From Polynucleobacter sp. AM-25C3 (GTDB lineage: Bacteria; Pseudomonadota; Gammaproteobacteria; Burkholderiales; Burkholderiaceae): a stretch of DNA of 64,000 nucleotides. Below the pieces are notes generated by a model that saw only the letters and a list, made by a program, of their open reading frames with translations, was not told the origin of the DNA and did not search any database. Positions 1-8,895 of this stretch are shown in pieces. The stretch spans positions 143,983 to 207,982 of the forward strand of contig NZ_JACVOS010000002.1 in NCBI RefSeq assembly GCF_018882335.1, given 5' to 3'. A program made the translations under genes and the position numbers. Numbering within the stretch: the stretch's first letter is position 1; each line of letters starts with the position of its first letter.

Positions 1-10
1 CAACAAAATC

Positions 11-41
11 CCACATAGTGAGAAATACTATCATTATGTGG
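11..41. promoter_or_regulatory. Inverted repeat upstream of aceE (possible operator)
   Basis: Seven-base arms CCACATA (11-17) and TATGTGG (35-41) are exact inverted repeats. A second pair, ATAGT (15-19) and ACTAT (27-31), is nested and overlaps the first. It lies about 90 bases upstream of the aceE start. No regulator is identified; a role as an operator or as a remnant terminator of the gene to the left is inference. Confidence 0.3.
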
Positions 42-49
42 AAAATTGC

Positions 50-78
50 TTGTTTACACCCATAGACCTTCCTAGAAT
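50..78 (+). promoter_or_regulatory. Possible aceE promoter
   Basis: TTGTTT (50-55) and TAGAAT (73-78) are spaced by 17 bases. The -10 matches the sigma-70 consensus at five of six positions but the -35 is poor. An overlapping alternative is TTTACA (53-58) with AATATT (76-81). Either would start transcription about 45 bases before aceE. This is pattern matching only. Confidence 0.3.
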
Positions 79-129
79 ATTGACTATAGAGTGAATAAAT
101 AAGACCGATGTGACTAATGGAGGCAGTTT

Positions 130-2826
130 ATGGCAGCAGTTCCAGATCAAATTTTGGGTAGCGCAGGCAAGCAAGATGCGGATCCAGGTGAAACCCAAGA
201 GTGGTTGCAGGCGCTAGATGGTGTTATTCGGAATGAGGGTGCAGCAAGAGCTGCCTATCTTATTGACCAACAAATTTCGCATGCACGCGTGAATGGTGTT
301 AATCAACCATTCCATGCAGAAACACCTTACATCAATACGATTCCGGTAGAGCAGCAAGCCCGCTTGCCAGGCGATCAAAATGTGGAGCACCGCATTCGCT
401 CATACACCCGTTGGAATGCAATGGCCATGGTCTTGCGTGCCAACAAAGACACCAACGTTGGTGGACATATTTCATCGTTCCAATCAGCAGCTACTTTGTA
501 TGACGTTGGATTCAATCATTTCTGGCATGCGCCTTCTCCAGAGCATGGTGGCGATCTGATATTTGTACAAGGACATTCAGCTCCAGGCGTTTACGCCCGA
601 GCTTATATGCTCGGCCGCTTGTCAGAAGATCAGCTCAATAATTTCCGTCAAGAAGTTGGCGGTAAAGGTATCTCTAGTTATCCCCATCCGTGGTTGATGC
701 CTGATTTCTGGCAATTCCCAACAGTCTCTATGGGCCTTGGCCCCATCATGGCCATTTATCAAGCGCGCTTTATGCGCTATATGCAGGACCGTGGATTTAT
801 TAAGGCTGAAGGTCGTAAAGTGTGGGCCTTTTTGGGCGATGGTGAAACAGATGAGCCGGAGTCACTTGGCGCAATCGGCATGGCTGGTCGTGAAAAATTA
901 GATAACCTCATTTTTGTTGTGAACTGTAACTTGCAACGTCTGGATGGTCCTGTTCGTGGAAACGGCAAGATTATTCAAGAGCTCGAGGGCGAGTTCCGTG
1001 GTGCAGGTTGGAATGTCATTAAAGTAGTTTGGGGTGGTCATTGGGATGCTTTGTTCGCGCGCGACAAAAAAGGCATCTTGATGCAACGTCTGGGCGAAAT
1101 CGTCGATGGCCAGTATCAAACCATGAAGGCTAAGAGCGGCGCTTATGTTCGTGAGACGGTATTTAATACTCCCGAACTTAAAGCATTGGTTAGCGATTGG
1201 AGTGATGATGAGATTTGGCAACTCAATCGTGGCGGCCATGATCCCCATAAAGTATTTGCAGCCTTTCATTCAGCTGTAAATCACAAAGATCAACCTACTG
1301 TCATCCTAGCCCACACCATTAAGGGTTACGGCATGGGTGGTTCCGGTGAGGCAATGAATATTGCTCACCAAGCGAAGAAGATGAATGCGGATGACGTGCG
1401 TCGTTTCCGTGATCGCTTTGAGATTCCAGTTAAAGATGAGCAATTAGATGAAATGCCTTTGGTGAAATTCGCTGAAGGCAGTCCAGAGCTTGAGTACATG
1501 AAGGCTCGCCGTCAAGAGTTAGGTGGCTACTTACCGCAGCGTCGTATGAAGGCGGAAAGCTTGCCGGTTCCAGCGCTAGATGTTTTTGCGCCATTGCTTG
1601 AGGCTACTGCTGAAGGACGCGAGATCTCCACTACCATGGCATTTGTTCGCATGCTCAATACGATTGTGCGCGATAAGGTTCTTGGAAAGCGCGTAGTTCC
1701 AATTGTGCCGGATGAGTCTCGTACCTTTGGTATGGAAGGCATGTTCCGCCAATTAGGCATTTGGAATCAGTTGGGTCAGCTTTACACCCCAGAAGATCAT
1801 GATCAATTGATGTTCTATAAAGAGGACAAGCACGGTCAGATTTTGCAAGAGGGTATCAATGAAGCGGGCGGTATGTGCGACTGGATCGCCGCTGCAACTT
1901 CATATTCGACCCATGGTGTGCCGATGTTGCCTTTCTACATCTTCTACTCCATGTTTGGCTTCCAACGAATTGGGGACTTGTGTTGGGCTGCGGGCGATAT
2001 GCGTAGCCGTGGTTTCTTGTTGGGCGGTACTGCTGGTAGAACCACATTAAACGGTGAAGGTCTTCAGCATGAAGATGGTCACAGTCAGGTATGGAGCGCT
2101 GCTATTCCAAACTGTATTAGCTATGACCCTTCATTCTCTTTTGAGGTTGCGGTGGTCATTCAGGATGGTATGCGTCGCATGCTTGCCGACCAAGAGGATG
2201 TCTATTACTACATCACTTTGATGAATGAGAACTACGCTCATCCAGCGATGCCAAAGGGTGCCGAGCAAGACATCATTAAGGGAATGTATAAGCTCAAATC
2301 CGTTGGTGATGCCAATGCGAAATTGCGCGTACAACTCTTGGGCTCAGGCACGATCTTCCGTGAAGTGATTGAAGCCGCTGAAATCTTGCGTAAAGATTGG
2401 GGCGTAGCTTCTGATCTGTGGGGTTGCCCAAGCTTTACTGAGTTGGGTCGTGACTGGAATGCAGTTCACCGCAATAATCTGCTGAACCCAACAGCGGCAC
2501 CAGCGCTATCTCATGTAGAGAGATGCCTTAAAGATACTGTTGGCCCAATTGTTGCGGCAACTGACTATGTACGTTTATTTGCAGAGCAAATTCGCCCAGC
2601 CATTCAGCATATGGGTCGTCGCTTTGAAGTATTGGGTACAGATGGTTTTGGACGTTCTGATACTCGCGAAAAATTACGTGATTTCTTTGAAGTGGATCGC
2701 CGTTGGGTTGTTCTTACAGCACTACGTTCTTTGGTGGATGCTGGACAGCTTGATCGCCAAAAGCTTGCTGAGGCAATTAAGAAATACGACATCGACACCA
2801 CTAAACCAAACCCAATGACGGTTTGA
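130..2826 (+). CDS. aceE: Pyruvate dehydrogenase E1 component (homodimeric type)
   Basis: This is the thiamine-diphosphate-dependent E1 subunit, which decarboxylates pyruvate and passes the acetyl group to the lipoyl domain of E2. At 898 residues it has the length of the single-chain E1 of proteobacteria, not the split alpha/beta type. The ThDP motif starts at G236 (GDGETDEPES) and runs into NCNLQRLDGPVRGN, nearly identical to the E. coli enzyme. The ATG is preceded by a GGAGG-like site (119-124). aceF follows after 15 bases and lpdA after that, so the complex is made from one transcript. Family assignment is secure. Confidence 0.97.
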   Translation: MAAVPDQILGSAGKQDADPGETQEWLQALDGVIRNEGAARAAYLIDQQISHARVNGVNQPFHAETPYINTIPVEQQARLPGDQNVEHRIRSYTRWNAMAMVLRANKDTNVGGHISSFQSAATLYDVGFNHFWHAPSPEHGGDLIFVQGHSAPGVYARAYMLGRLSEDQLNNFRQEVGGKGISSYPHPWLMPDFWQFPTVSMGLGPIMAIYQARFMRYMQDRGFIKAEGRKVWAFLGDGETDEPESLGAIGMAGREKLDNLIFVVNCNLQRLDGPVRGNGKIIQELEGEFRGAGWNVIKVVWGGHWDALFARDKKGILMQRLGEIVDGQYQTMKAKSGAYVRETVFNTPELKALVSDWSDDEIWQLNRGGHDPHKVFAAFHSAVNHKDQPTVILAHTIKGYGMGGSGEAMNIAHQAKKMNADDVRRFRDRFEIPVKDEQLDEMPLVKFAEGSPELEYMKARRQELGGYLPQRRMKAESLPVPALDVFAPLLEATAEGREISTTMAFVRMLNTIVRDKVLGKRVVPIVPDESRTFGMEGMFRQLGIWNQLGQLYTPEDHDQLMFYKEDKHGQILQEGINEAGGMCDWIAAATSYSTHGVPMLPFYIFYSMFGFQRIGDLCWAAGDMRSRGFLLGGTAGRTTLNGEGLQHEDGHSQVWSAAIPNCISYDPSFSFEVAVVIQDGMRRMLADQEDVYYYITLMNENYAHPAMPKGAEQDIIKGMYKLKSVGDANAKLRVQLLGSGTIFREVIEAAEILRKDWGVASDLWGCPSFTELGRDWNAVHRNNLLNPTAAPALSHVERCLKDTVGPIVAATDYVRLFAEQIRPAIQHMGRRFEVLGTDGFGRSDTREKLRDFFEVDRRWVVLTALRSLVDAGQLDRQKLAEAIKKYDIDTTKPNPMTV

Positions 2827-2841
2827 TAAGAGACAGATACT

Positions 2842-4155
2842 ATGAGCCAACTAATTGATATTAAAGTCCCGGATATTGGGGATTACAAAGATGTACCCGT
2901 CATCGAGGTATTGGTAAAAGCCGGTGACCGTGTTGAGAAAGAGCAATCTATTGTTGTTTTGGAGTCTGACAAGGCAACAATGGATGTTCCTTCATCTCAC
3001 TCTGGTGTGGTGAAAGAAGTCAAAGTTAAAGTAGGTGACTCGATCTCCGAGGGCGCTATTGTTCTTGTTCTTGAGGAGAGTGGCGAAGCAGCGGCTCCGG
3101 CCGCAGCACAAGCCGCTCCTGCGCCTGCAGCAGCAAAAGTGGATTCAGTGGCAGCACCCGCTCCAACAGTAGAGCCACCGATTGTTCGTGCTCCAGCGCC
3201 ACCACCCGTGAGCAATGCTCCTGTAGAGGTAGATCCAACAGCAAGTCACGCTAGTCCCTCAGTGCGCAAGTTTGCTCGCGAACTCGGCGTGACTGTTCAT
3301 CAAGTAAAAGGCTCAGGTCTTAAAGGGCGCATTACTCAAGAAGATGTACAGGCTTTCGTAAAAGCGGCGATGAGTGGTGGAGCGGGAAGTAGCTCTAATG
3401 CATCTGGTGGAAGCTTGGGTGGTCTAAATTTAATTCCTTGGCCAAAAGTCGATTTCTCCAAATTTGGTGAGACAGAGCGTCAGCCATTAAATCGCATTAA
3501 GAAGCTCACTGCAGCAAACCTCGGTCGTAACTGGGTGATGATTCCTGCGGTGACTTATCACGAAGATGCAGACATTACTGATTTGGAAGCCTTTAGAGTT
3601 CTCACTAATAAAGAGAATGAAAAGCAGGGTCTCAAAATCACGATGCTGGCTTTCTTAATGAAAGCTGCGGTAGCTGCGCTCAAGAAATTCCCTGAGTTCA
3701 ATAGCTCTATTGATGGCGATGACTTGGTATTGAAGAAGTATTTCAATATCGCCTTTGCTGCCGATACGCCAAATGGCTTGGTTGTGCCGGTGATTCGCGA
3801 TGCGGATAAGAAGGGCATCTTTGAGCTGGCTCGCGAAACTTCAGAGTTAGCTGCGTTGGCACGTGATGGCAAATTAAAGCCGGATCAAATGCAGGGCGCT
3901 AGTTTCACCATCTCTTCATTAGGGGGTATTGGTGGTACTTATTTCTCGCCAATTGTGAATGCGCCAGAAGTGGCAATTATGGGTGTGAGCAAGGCTGCCA
4001 TGAAACCCGTTTGGGATGGCAAGCAGTTTGTCCCACGCTTAATTTGCCCATTGTCATTAAGTGCCGACCATCGTGTCATTGATGGTGCTTTGGCAACGCG
4101 TTTCAATGTCTATATCGCTCAGCTGATGTCCGACTTCCGTCGCGCAGCGCTTTAA
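2842..4155 (+). CDS. aceF: Dihydrolipoamide acetyltransferase, E2 of pyruvate dehydrogenase
   Basis: This is the E2 core of the pyruvate dehydrogenase complex; it transfers acetyl groups from its lipoyl arm to CoA. Domains in order: one lipoyl domain (about 1-78, lipoyl lysine K44 in ESDKATMDVP), an Ala/Pro-rich flexible linker (about 85-130), the peripheral-subunit binding domain (about 134-175) and the catalytic domain ending in DHRVIDGA (H410, D414). It has a single lipoyl domain in 437 residues, whereas E. coli AceF carries three. Codon use and spacing match aceE and lpdA on either side. Product and complex are assigned from domain order and motifs. Confidence 0.96.
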   Translation: MSQLIDIKVPDIGDYKDVPVIEVLVKAGDRVEKEQSIVVLESDKATMDVPSSHSGVVKEVKVKVGDSISEGAIVLVLEESGEAAAPAAAQAAPAPAAAKVDSVAAPAPTVEPPIVRAPAPPPVSNAPVEVDPTASHASPSVRKFARELGVTVHQVKGSGLKGRITQEDVQAFVKAAMSGGAGSSSNASGGSLGGLNLIPWPKVDFSKFGETERQPLNRIKKLTAANLGRNWVMIPAVTYHEDADITDLEAFRVLTNKENEKQGLKITMLAFLMKAAVAALKKFPEFNSSIDGDDLVLKKYFNIAFAADTPNGLVVPVIRDADKKGIFELARETSELAALARDGKLKPDQMQGASFTISSLGGIGGTYFSPIVNAPEVAIMGVSKAAMKPVWDGKQFVPRLICPLSLSADHRVIDGALATRFNVYIAQLMSDFRRAAL

Positions 4156-4164
4156 GGAGAAGAT

Positions 4165-5964
4165 ATGGCTAAGCAAATTATTCTTGTTCCAGATATTGGC
4201 GATTATTCAGATGTCCCAGTAATTGAAGTGCTCATCAAAGTAGGTGATGTTATTGAAAAAGAGCAACCACTGCTCGTACTGGAGTCCGATAAAGCCACCA
4301 TGGAAGTTCCTGCTGATGCGGCTGGAACCATCCTCAGTATTGCTGTAAAGGCCGGCGACAAAGTAGGCAAGGGCAGTATCGTTGCTGAAATAGAAGCAGG
4401 GGCTTCAGCGGCACCTCAAGCAGCATCGCCTGCCGCACCTTCGGCTACTCCGGCTCCAACAGCGGCGCCAGTAGCTGCCCCGGTGATTAGCGCTCCCATT
4501 GCTGGTCAATACAGTGGCAAAGTTGATCATGAGTGTGAAGTGCTCGTATTGGGTGCTGGCCCTGGCGGTTATAGCGCTGCATTCCGTAGTGCGGATTTGG
4601 GAATGACAACGATTTTGGTAGAGCGCTATGCGACATTGGGCGGTGTTTGTCTGAATGTCGGCTGCATTCCTTCTAAAGCCTTGCTTCACACCACTGCGGT
4701 AATGGATGAAGTGAAAACGATGTCTAAGCATGGTATTAGTTACGGCGCTCCGAAGATTGAAATTGATCAACTGCGTGGCTACAAAGATTCTGTCATTGCA
4801 AAACTCACTGGTGGTTTGGCTGGTATGGCCAAAGCACGCAAGGTGACCGTAGTACGTGGTCTTGGCCGTTTCTTAGATGCCAATCACGTCGAGGTCGAAT
4901 TAACTAAGGGCGAAGGCCAAGATCTAGCAGGCCAAAAAGAAGTGATCCGTTTTCAGAAGGCGATTATTGCGGCGGGTAGTCAGCCAGTCATGCTACCTTT
5001 CTTACCAAAAGACCCGCGCATTGTTGATAGCACGGGTGCTTTATTGCTCAAGAGTATTCCGAAGCGCATGTTGGTGATTGGTGGCGGCATTATTGGTTTA
5101 GAGATGGCTACTGTTTACAGCACTTTAGGTTCACGCATTGATATTGCGGAAATGATGGATGGCCTGATGGCTGGTGCCGACCGTGATTTAGAAAAGGTCT
5201 GGGAGAAGTTTAATGCCGGCCGATTTGAAAAAATTATGCTCAAGACTCGCGCCTCTAAAGCCGAAGTGAAAGCAGATGGTATTCAAGTGAGCTTTGAAGG
5301 TGAGAATGCTCCGGCTGAACCACAAACTTATGATCTCGTATTGGTAGCAGTAGGGCGCACACCAAACGGTAAAAAGATTGATGCATCTGCTGCAGGTGTG
5401 ATCGTGGATGAGCGTGGCTTTATCCCGGTCGACAATCAAATGCGCACCAATGTGTGCAATATCTTTGCGATTGGCGATATCGTTGGCCAACCAATGCTTG
5501 CCCATAAAGCAGTGCATGAAGGTCACGTTGCTGCTGAAGTGGCTGCTGGCGAGAAATCGTATTTCGATGCCAAACAGATTCCTTCGGTTGCTTACACCGA
5601 CCCAGAGGTAGCTTGGGCTGGTTTGACAGAAGAGCAATGCAAAGCTCAAGGAATTGCATACGAAAAAGGTTTATTTCCATGGGCCGCTAGCGGTAGAGCG
5701 ATTGCTAATGGACGTGATGAAGGCTTCACCAAACTCATTTTTGATGCCGCTAGCAAACGCATCATCGGTGGCGGTATTGTTGGAACACACGCAGGGGATT
5801 TAATTGGTGAAGTTTGTCTCGCAATTGAGATGGGTGCAGATGCAGTGGATATCGGTAAAACCATTCATCCACATCCAACCTTAGGTGAGTCTGTTGGTCT
5901 GGCCGCAGAAGCTGCTCATGGCCATTGCACTGATTTACCTCCGGTGAAAAAGAAGACGCATTAA
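4165..5964 (+). CDS. lpdA: Dihydrolipoamide dehydrogenase (E3) with N-terminal lipoyl domain
   Basis: This FAD enzyme reoxidises dihydrolipoyl groups of E2 with NAD+. Residues 1-80 form an extra lipoyl domain (K43 in ESDKATMEVP), followed by an Ala/Pro linker (about 82-115) and the flavoprotein: FAD motif GAGPGG at 131-136, redox disulfide C163/C168 in GGVCLNVGCIPSK, NAD-binding GGGIIGLE, and the C-terminal catalytic pair H570/E575 in HPHPTLGE. At 599 residues it is about 120 longer than E. coli Lpd because of the lipoyl domain, a known arrangement in betaproteobacteria and Neisseria. It starts 9 bases after aceF with a GGAG site. Last gene of the operon. Confidence 0.97.
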   Translation: MAKQIILVPDIGDYSDVPVIEVLIKVGDVIEKEQPLLVLESDKATMEVPADAAGTILSIAVKAGDKVGKGSIVAEIEAGASAAPQAASPAAPSATPAPTAAPVAAPVISAPIAGQYSGKVDHECEVLVLGAGPGGYSAAFRSADLGMTTILVERYATLGGVCLNVGCIPSKALLHTTAVMDEVKTMSKHGISYGAPKIEIDQLRGYKDSVIAKLTGGLAGMAKARKVTVVRGLGRFLDANHVEVELTKGEGQDLAGQKEVIRFQKAIIAAGSQPVMLPFLPKDPRIVDSTGALLLKSIPKRMLVIGGGIIGLEMATVYSTLGSRIDIAEMMDGLMAGADRDLEKVWEKFNAGRFEKIMLKTRASKAEVKADGIQVSFEGENAPAEPQTYDLVLVAVGRTPNGKKIDASAAGVIVDERGFIPVDNQMRTNVCNIFAIGDIVGQPMLAHKAVHEGHVAAEVAAGEKSYFDAKQIPSVAYTDPEVAWAGLTEEQCKAQGIAYEKGLFPWAASGRAIANGRDEGFTKLIFDAASKRIIGGGIVGTHAGDLIGEVCLAIEMGADAVDIGKTIHPHPTLGESVGLAAEAAHGHCTDLPPVKKKTH

Positions 5965-5990
5965 ATCGTTCATGTTTTTTAGTTCTGAAT

Positions 5991-6025
5991 AAGAAAATGC
6001 CCCGATCTCTCGGGGCATTTTCTTA
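5991..6025. terminator. Bidirectional Rho-independent terminator between lpdA and the phasin gene
   Basis: GC-rich arms TGCCCCGA and TCGGGGCA flank a short loop, with an A-run on the left and a T-run on the right. The structure reads as a terminator on both strands and lies between two convergent genes. Confidence 0.9.
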
Positions 6026-6081
6026 TATTTACTACAACACGAATGCTACAGATTAATTCTGAATACCTAAGCTAGTCAGAA

Positions 6082-6648
6082 TTACTTCTTGGCGCTGGCT
6101 TTGCTTGCTGTCTTAGTGGCAGTTTTGACTGTCTTTTCAATAGAGCTAGTAGCATTGCTGAGGTTAGTTTGAGCAACTTCAACTGCATGCTTAACTGCTT
6201 TTTGACTTGTTTCAAATACATTGGTAGCCGAAGCGATGGCTTGTTTCATTGCGCTAACAGCGGCATCAGATCCAGCGGGAGCATTCTTAGTCCAATCTTC
6301 AACCAAGGCGTTAATCTTTTTTTGACCTGCTTGAAATTCTTTTTCAGCAGACTTAGTGAAGTTCGCTTGAGTTTCATGAGCTAACTCATATAGATGGCGA
6401 CTATAGGCCATGATTTTTTCAGCCATTGGCTGAACAGCTTCTGCTTGATGCGCTAGAAGTTGTTGGATATCTTTTACTTCCATTGCTTTCTTGGCGCTAG
6501 ACATACTGTCGCTCAAGCTTTGCTTGGCAATATGCATATTGAGTTCAACTAATTTCTCAATGCTCTGCAGGGCTTGATTAGTAAGGCCACTCAAAGTTTC
6601 TAAATTCGCTTTTTGTGCTGCTGCAATCTGTTCTGGTGTTAAGTTCAT
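6082..6648 (-). CDS. Phasin family protein (polyhydroxyalkanoate granule-associated)
   Basis: Phasins coat intracellular polyhydroxybutyrate granules and control their size and number. The 188-residue product starts MNLTPEQIAAAQKANLETL, the usual opening of betaproteobacterial phasins, continues as amphipathic helices, and ends in a Lys/Ala/Thr-rich tail (about 160-188) resembling the PhaF-type basic tail. The start has a clear AAAGGGA ribosome site. The gene is monocistronic, transcribed toward lpdA, with its own promoter upstream. No PHA synthase is in the window. The nearby 3-hydroxybutyryl-CoA dehydrogenase is compatible with a C4 storage route but is not proof of PHB synthesis. Confidence 0.9.
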   Translation of the reverse strand: MNLTPEQIAAAQKANLETLSGLTNQALQSIEKLVELNMHIAKQSLSDSMSSAKKAMEVKDIQQLLAHQAEAVQPMAEKIMAYSRHLYELAHETQANFTKSAEKEFQAGQKKINALVEDWTKNAPAGSDAAVSAMKQAIASATNVFETSQKAVKHAVEVAQTNLSNATSSIEKTVKTATKTASKASAKK

Positions 6649-6684
6649 TTCAATCCCTTTCTTGTGGACTCAATGTATTTGCCT

Positions 6685-6712
6685 ACTATGAGCTATATCT
6701 GCATATTGTCAA
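6685..6712 (-). promoter_or_regulatory. Putative sigma-70 promoter of the phasin gene
   Basis: Read on the reverse strand, a perfect -35 TTGACA (6712-6707) is followed after 16 bases by CATAGT (6690-6685), a four-of-six -10. The predicted transcript would start about 30 bases before the phasin ATG. Position and strand fit; strength is unknown. Confidence 0.5.
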
Positions 6713-6720
6713 TTTAATTA

Positions 6721-6748
6721 CGCACCATTATATGGCACCTATGGTGCG
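6721..6748. promoter_or_regulatory. Inverted repeat just upstream of the phasin promoter
   Basis: Arms CGCACCAT (6721-6728) and ATGGTGCG (6741-6748) are exact inverted repeats with a 12-base spacer. The spacer contains a further partial copy (GGCACC). The palindrome GTTGCAAC (6748-6755) abuts it. The site ends 8 bases upstream of the phasin -35, so it could bind a regulator of the phasin gene. A PhaR-type site (TGCA-containing) is one possibility, not shown. Confidence 0.4.
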
Positions 6749-6852
6749 TTGCAACATAAAATAGACGCTGGGCATGACTTGGGGCAGGAGTGTGGAAAAG
6801 AGCCTAAAATCATAGATTGCCCAAAAATTCCCACATATTCAATAAGTTATCC

Positions 6853-7740
6853 ATGAACTTGAAGCTTGACGGCCTGATTGCACCTTTATTTGTATTAATT
6901 TGGAGTACAGGCTTCGTGATTGCACGTTTGGCTATGCCTTATGTTGAGCCCGCCACCTTTCTGTTTTGGCGCTTTGCAGGGGTATTGATGGCCATGGCAT
7001 GCCTCAGTATGGTGTGGAGAATCACCTGGCCGAGTTGGTCGCAATTCAAACATATCGCTGTAGCGGGTTTATTGCTTCAATTTGGCTATCTCTTGGGCGT
7101 ATGGTTCGCAGTGCGCCTTGGCATGACCGCAGGTCTCGTGGCTATCATCGTGGGCTTGCAGCCTATCTTGACCGCCTGGTTTGCTGCCTGGGTTTCTGAA
7201 AAAGTCACTGGACGTCAGTGGATTGGTCTGGGATTTGGTTTTGCTGGCGTTGCCTTAGTGGTTGCTGAAAAAATCGGCTTTGCCCATATTCCGCTACTGA
7301 GCTATGTACTTGCTTTTGCTGCCTTACTCTCCATTACGTTTGGCACGCTCTATCAAAAGAAATTCTGTCCAGTATTTGATCTTAGGGCAGGTTCATCAAT
7401 CCAATTTGGGGTATCGGCCGTCCTTTGCTTTATTTGCATGTATTTCTTTGAGTCCGGAGTCATGGTGTGGAATGCCTCGGTTGTCGGGGCATTGCTGTGG
7501 GCAATCTTTCCGCTATCCATTGGATCAATTAGCTTGCTATTCATGATGATTCGTAAGGGGGCCGCGACGAAGGTGACGAGTCTCTTGTATTTAACACCGC
7601 CAACCACTGCTGCGATGGCATGGTTCTTATTCGATGAGCCATTTACCTTAATGATGGCAGGCGGGCTAGCATTGACGATGACAGGTGTTGTCTTGGTGAA
7701 CGCTAAGCAAACCAATTCAGTTGCAACCATCGCTGAATAG
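6853..7740 (+). CDS. EamA/DMT-superfamily inner-membrane transporter
   Basis: This is a drug/metabolite transporter family permease, RhaT/YdcZ-like, with about ten hydrophobic helices in two repeated EamA halves (about 10-140 and 150-285). Motifs visible are LIWSTGFVIARLAMPYVEP in the first helix and FDEPFT near the end. Substrate cannot be read from sequence; family members export amino acids or other metabolites. The ATG at 6853 (MNLKLDG) was chosen over an upstream TTG at 6817 because the family begins at the first helix. It runs divergently from the phasin gene. Confidence 0.85.
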   Translation: MNLKLDGLIAPLFVLIWSTGFVIARLAMPYVEPATFLFWRFAGVLMAMACLSMVWRITWPSWSQFKHIAVAGLLLQFGYLLGVWFAVRLGMTAGLVAIIVGLQPILTAWFAAWVSEKVTGRQWIGLGFGFAGVALVVAEKIGFAHIPLLSYVLAFAALLSITFGTLYQKKFCPVFDLRAGSSIQFGVSAVLCFICMYFFESGVMVWNASVVGALLWAIFPLSIGSISLLFMMIRKGAATKVTSLLYLTPPTTAAMAWFLFDEPFTLMMAGGLALTMTGVVLVNAKQTNSVATIAE

Positions 7741-7851
7741 GCGTGCACTACATTTAGGCATTTATTACACTCTGCGGGCGCAATAAACCCAGCTGAGTCT
7801 TAAAAGTTATTTATCATTCTGTATGTTTAAAGTTTTGGAAGGTAATTTGGG

Positions 7852-8892
7852 ATGTGTTTGAATCGATTGTGGCTCTTAGCTTTTGTTGGTCTGGTGTCAT
7901 TTGGCATCGCCACTTCTTTTCAGGCAAGTGCAGCCAATAAGGATTCTCAAACTGCAAAATCAAGCAAGGCTTCAGCAAAGACGCCTGTCAAATCAGATGT
8001 AAAAAAGACCGCAAAGTCTTCCAAGAAGCCCAAAGCAGTTCGAACTACCGTTACTCGCACTAGCGAACCTGTTGTTGAGGCTAGACCCTCATTTGCAACT
8101 GCTTTAGGCTTGCGTGGTCAGCATGATGATCTGAGTCTAAAGTCCAGCGTGGCGATGGTGGTGAATCAAGATACTAAAGAAGTGTATTTTGAGAAAAACT
8201 CTTCCGTCAGTTTGCCGATTGCCTCCATTACCAAGTTAATGACAGCGATGGTGGTGCTGGATTCTAAATTGCCACTCGATGACACCATTGTGATCAATGC
8301 AGATGACGTTCATATTTATCGAACCTCACGCCTTGCTGGTGGAACAGTGTTGACTCGTGAAGAGGCTCTATTGTTAGCCTTGATGTCTTCTGAGAACCGC
8401 GCAGCTTATACCCTCGGCAGAAACTACCCAGGAGGCATCCCAGCATTTGTAGATGCCATGAATCGCAAAGCAAAAGAAATTGGAATGACGCATTCGCATT
8501 TTGCAGATCCGACTGGCCTGATGAGTGAGAACGTAGCATCAGCTGAAGATCTCACACGCATGCTGAGTGCTGCTTATCAGTACAAAATGATTCGAGAGTT
8601 TTCTACTTGGCCAGATCTGACGATGGTGATTGGAAAGCGTCCACAGAAATTCTTAAATACTAACCGTTTAGTTCGAGCTGGTGATATGAATATCGGTTTA
8701 CAAAAAACTGGATTTATTAATGCTGCAGGTAAGTGCTTGGTGATGCAAGCTAGAGTCAATAACACACCATTACTGTTGGTTTTCTTGGATTCTGTTGGCA
8801 CTCAATCGCGTTTTGCAGATGCAGTGAGAGTGCGCGATTGGTATGAGCGCATGCCCTCAGGTGAGCCTACTGCTATACGCCGCTTGATGTAG
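7852..8892 (+). CDS. pbpG: D-alanyl-D-alanine endopeptidase (PBP7-like, peptidase S11)
   Basis: This periplasmic low-molecular-weight penicillin-binding protein cleaves D-Ala-mDAP cross-links in peptidoglycan. A signal peptide (about 1-27) is followed by a Lys/Ser/Thr-rich stretch (28-75), then the S11 fold with all three active motifs: SITK (S125, K128), SEN (S180-N182) and KTG (K285). At 346 residues it is close to PBP7. A GGAAGG site lies before the ATG. It is convergent with the iclR-type gene, with only three bases between the stop codons. The Lys-rich linker after the signal peptide may bind the wall; this is inference. Confidence 0.9.
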   Translation: MCLNRLWLLAFVGLVSFGIATSFQASAANKDSQTAKSSKASAKTPVKSDVKKTAKSSKKPKAVRTTVTRTSEPVVEARPSFATALGLRGQHDDLSLKSSVAMVVNQDTKEVYFEKNSSVSLPIASITKLMTAMVVLDSKLPLDDTIVINADDVHIYRTSRLAGGTVLTREEALLLALMSSENRAAYTLGRNYPGGIPAFVDAMNRKAKEIGMTHSHFADPTGLMSENVASAEDLTRMLSAAYQYKMIREFSTWPDLTMVIGKRPQKFLNTNRLVRAGDMNIGLQKTGFINAAGKCLVMQARVNNTPLLLVFLDSVGTQSRFADAVRVRDWYERMPSGEPTAIRRLM

Positions 8893-8895
8893 GCA

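Noticed and set aside
3090..3230. Repeat array in the aceF and lpdA linkers
   Set aside because: The GC-rich repetitive look comes from Ala/Pro-rich flexible linkers in coding sequence, not from a DNA repeat.
4165..4500. LpdA lipoyl domain as a frameshifted or chimeric gene
   Set aside because: E3 with an N-terminal lipoyl domain is normal in betaproteobacteria and the frame is continuous.
5188..5649. 153-codon reverse frame inside lpdA
   Set aside because: Antisense shadow of a conserved flavoprotein gene; its translation is rich in Cys, His and Phe with no domain.
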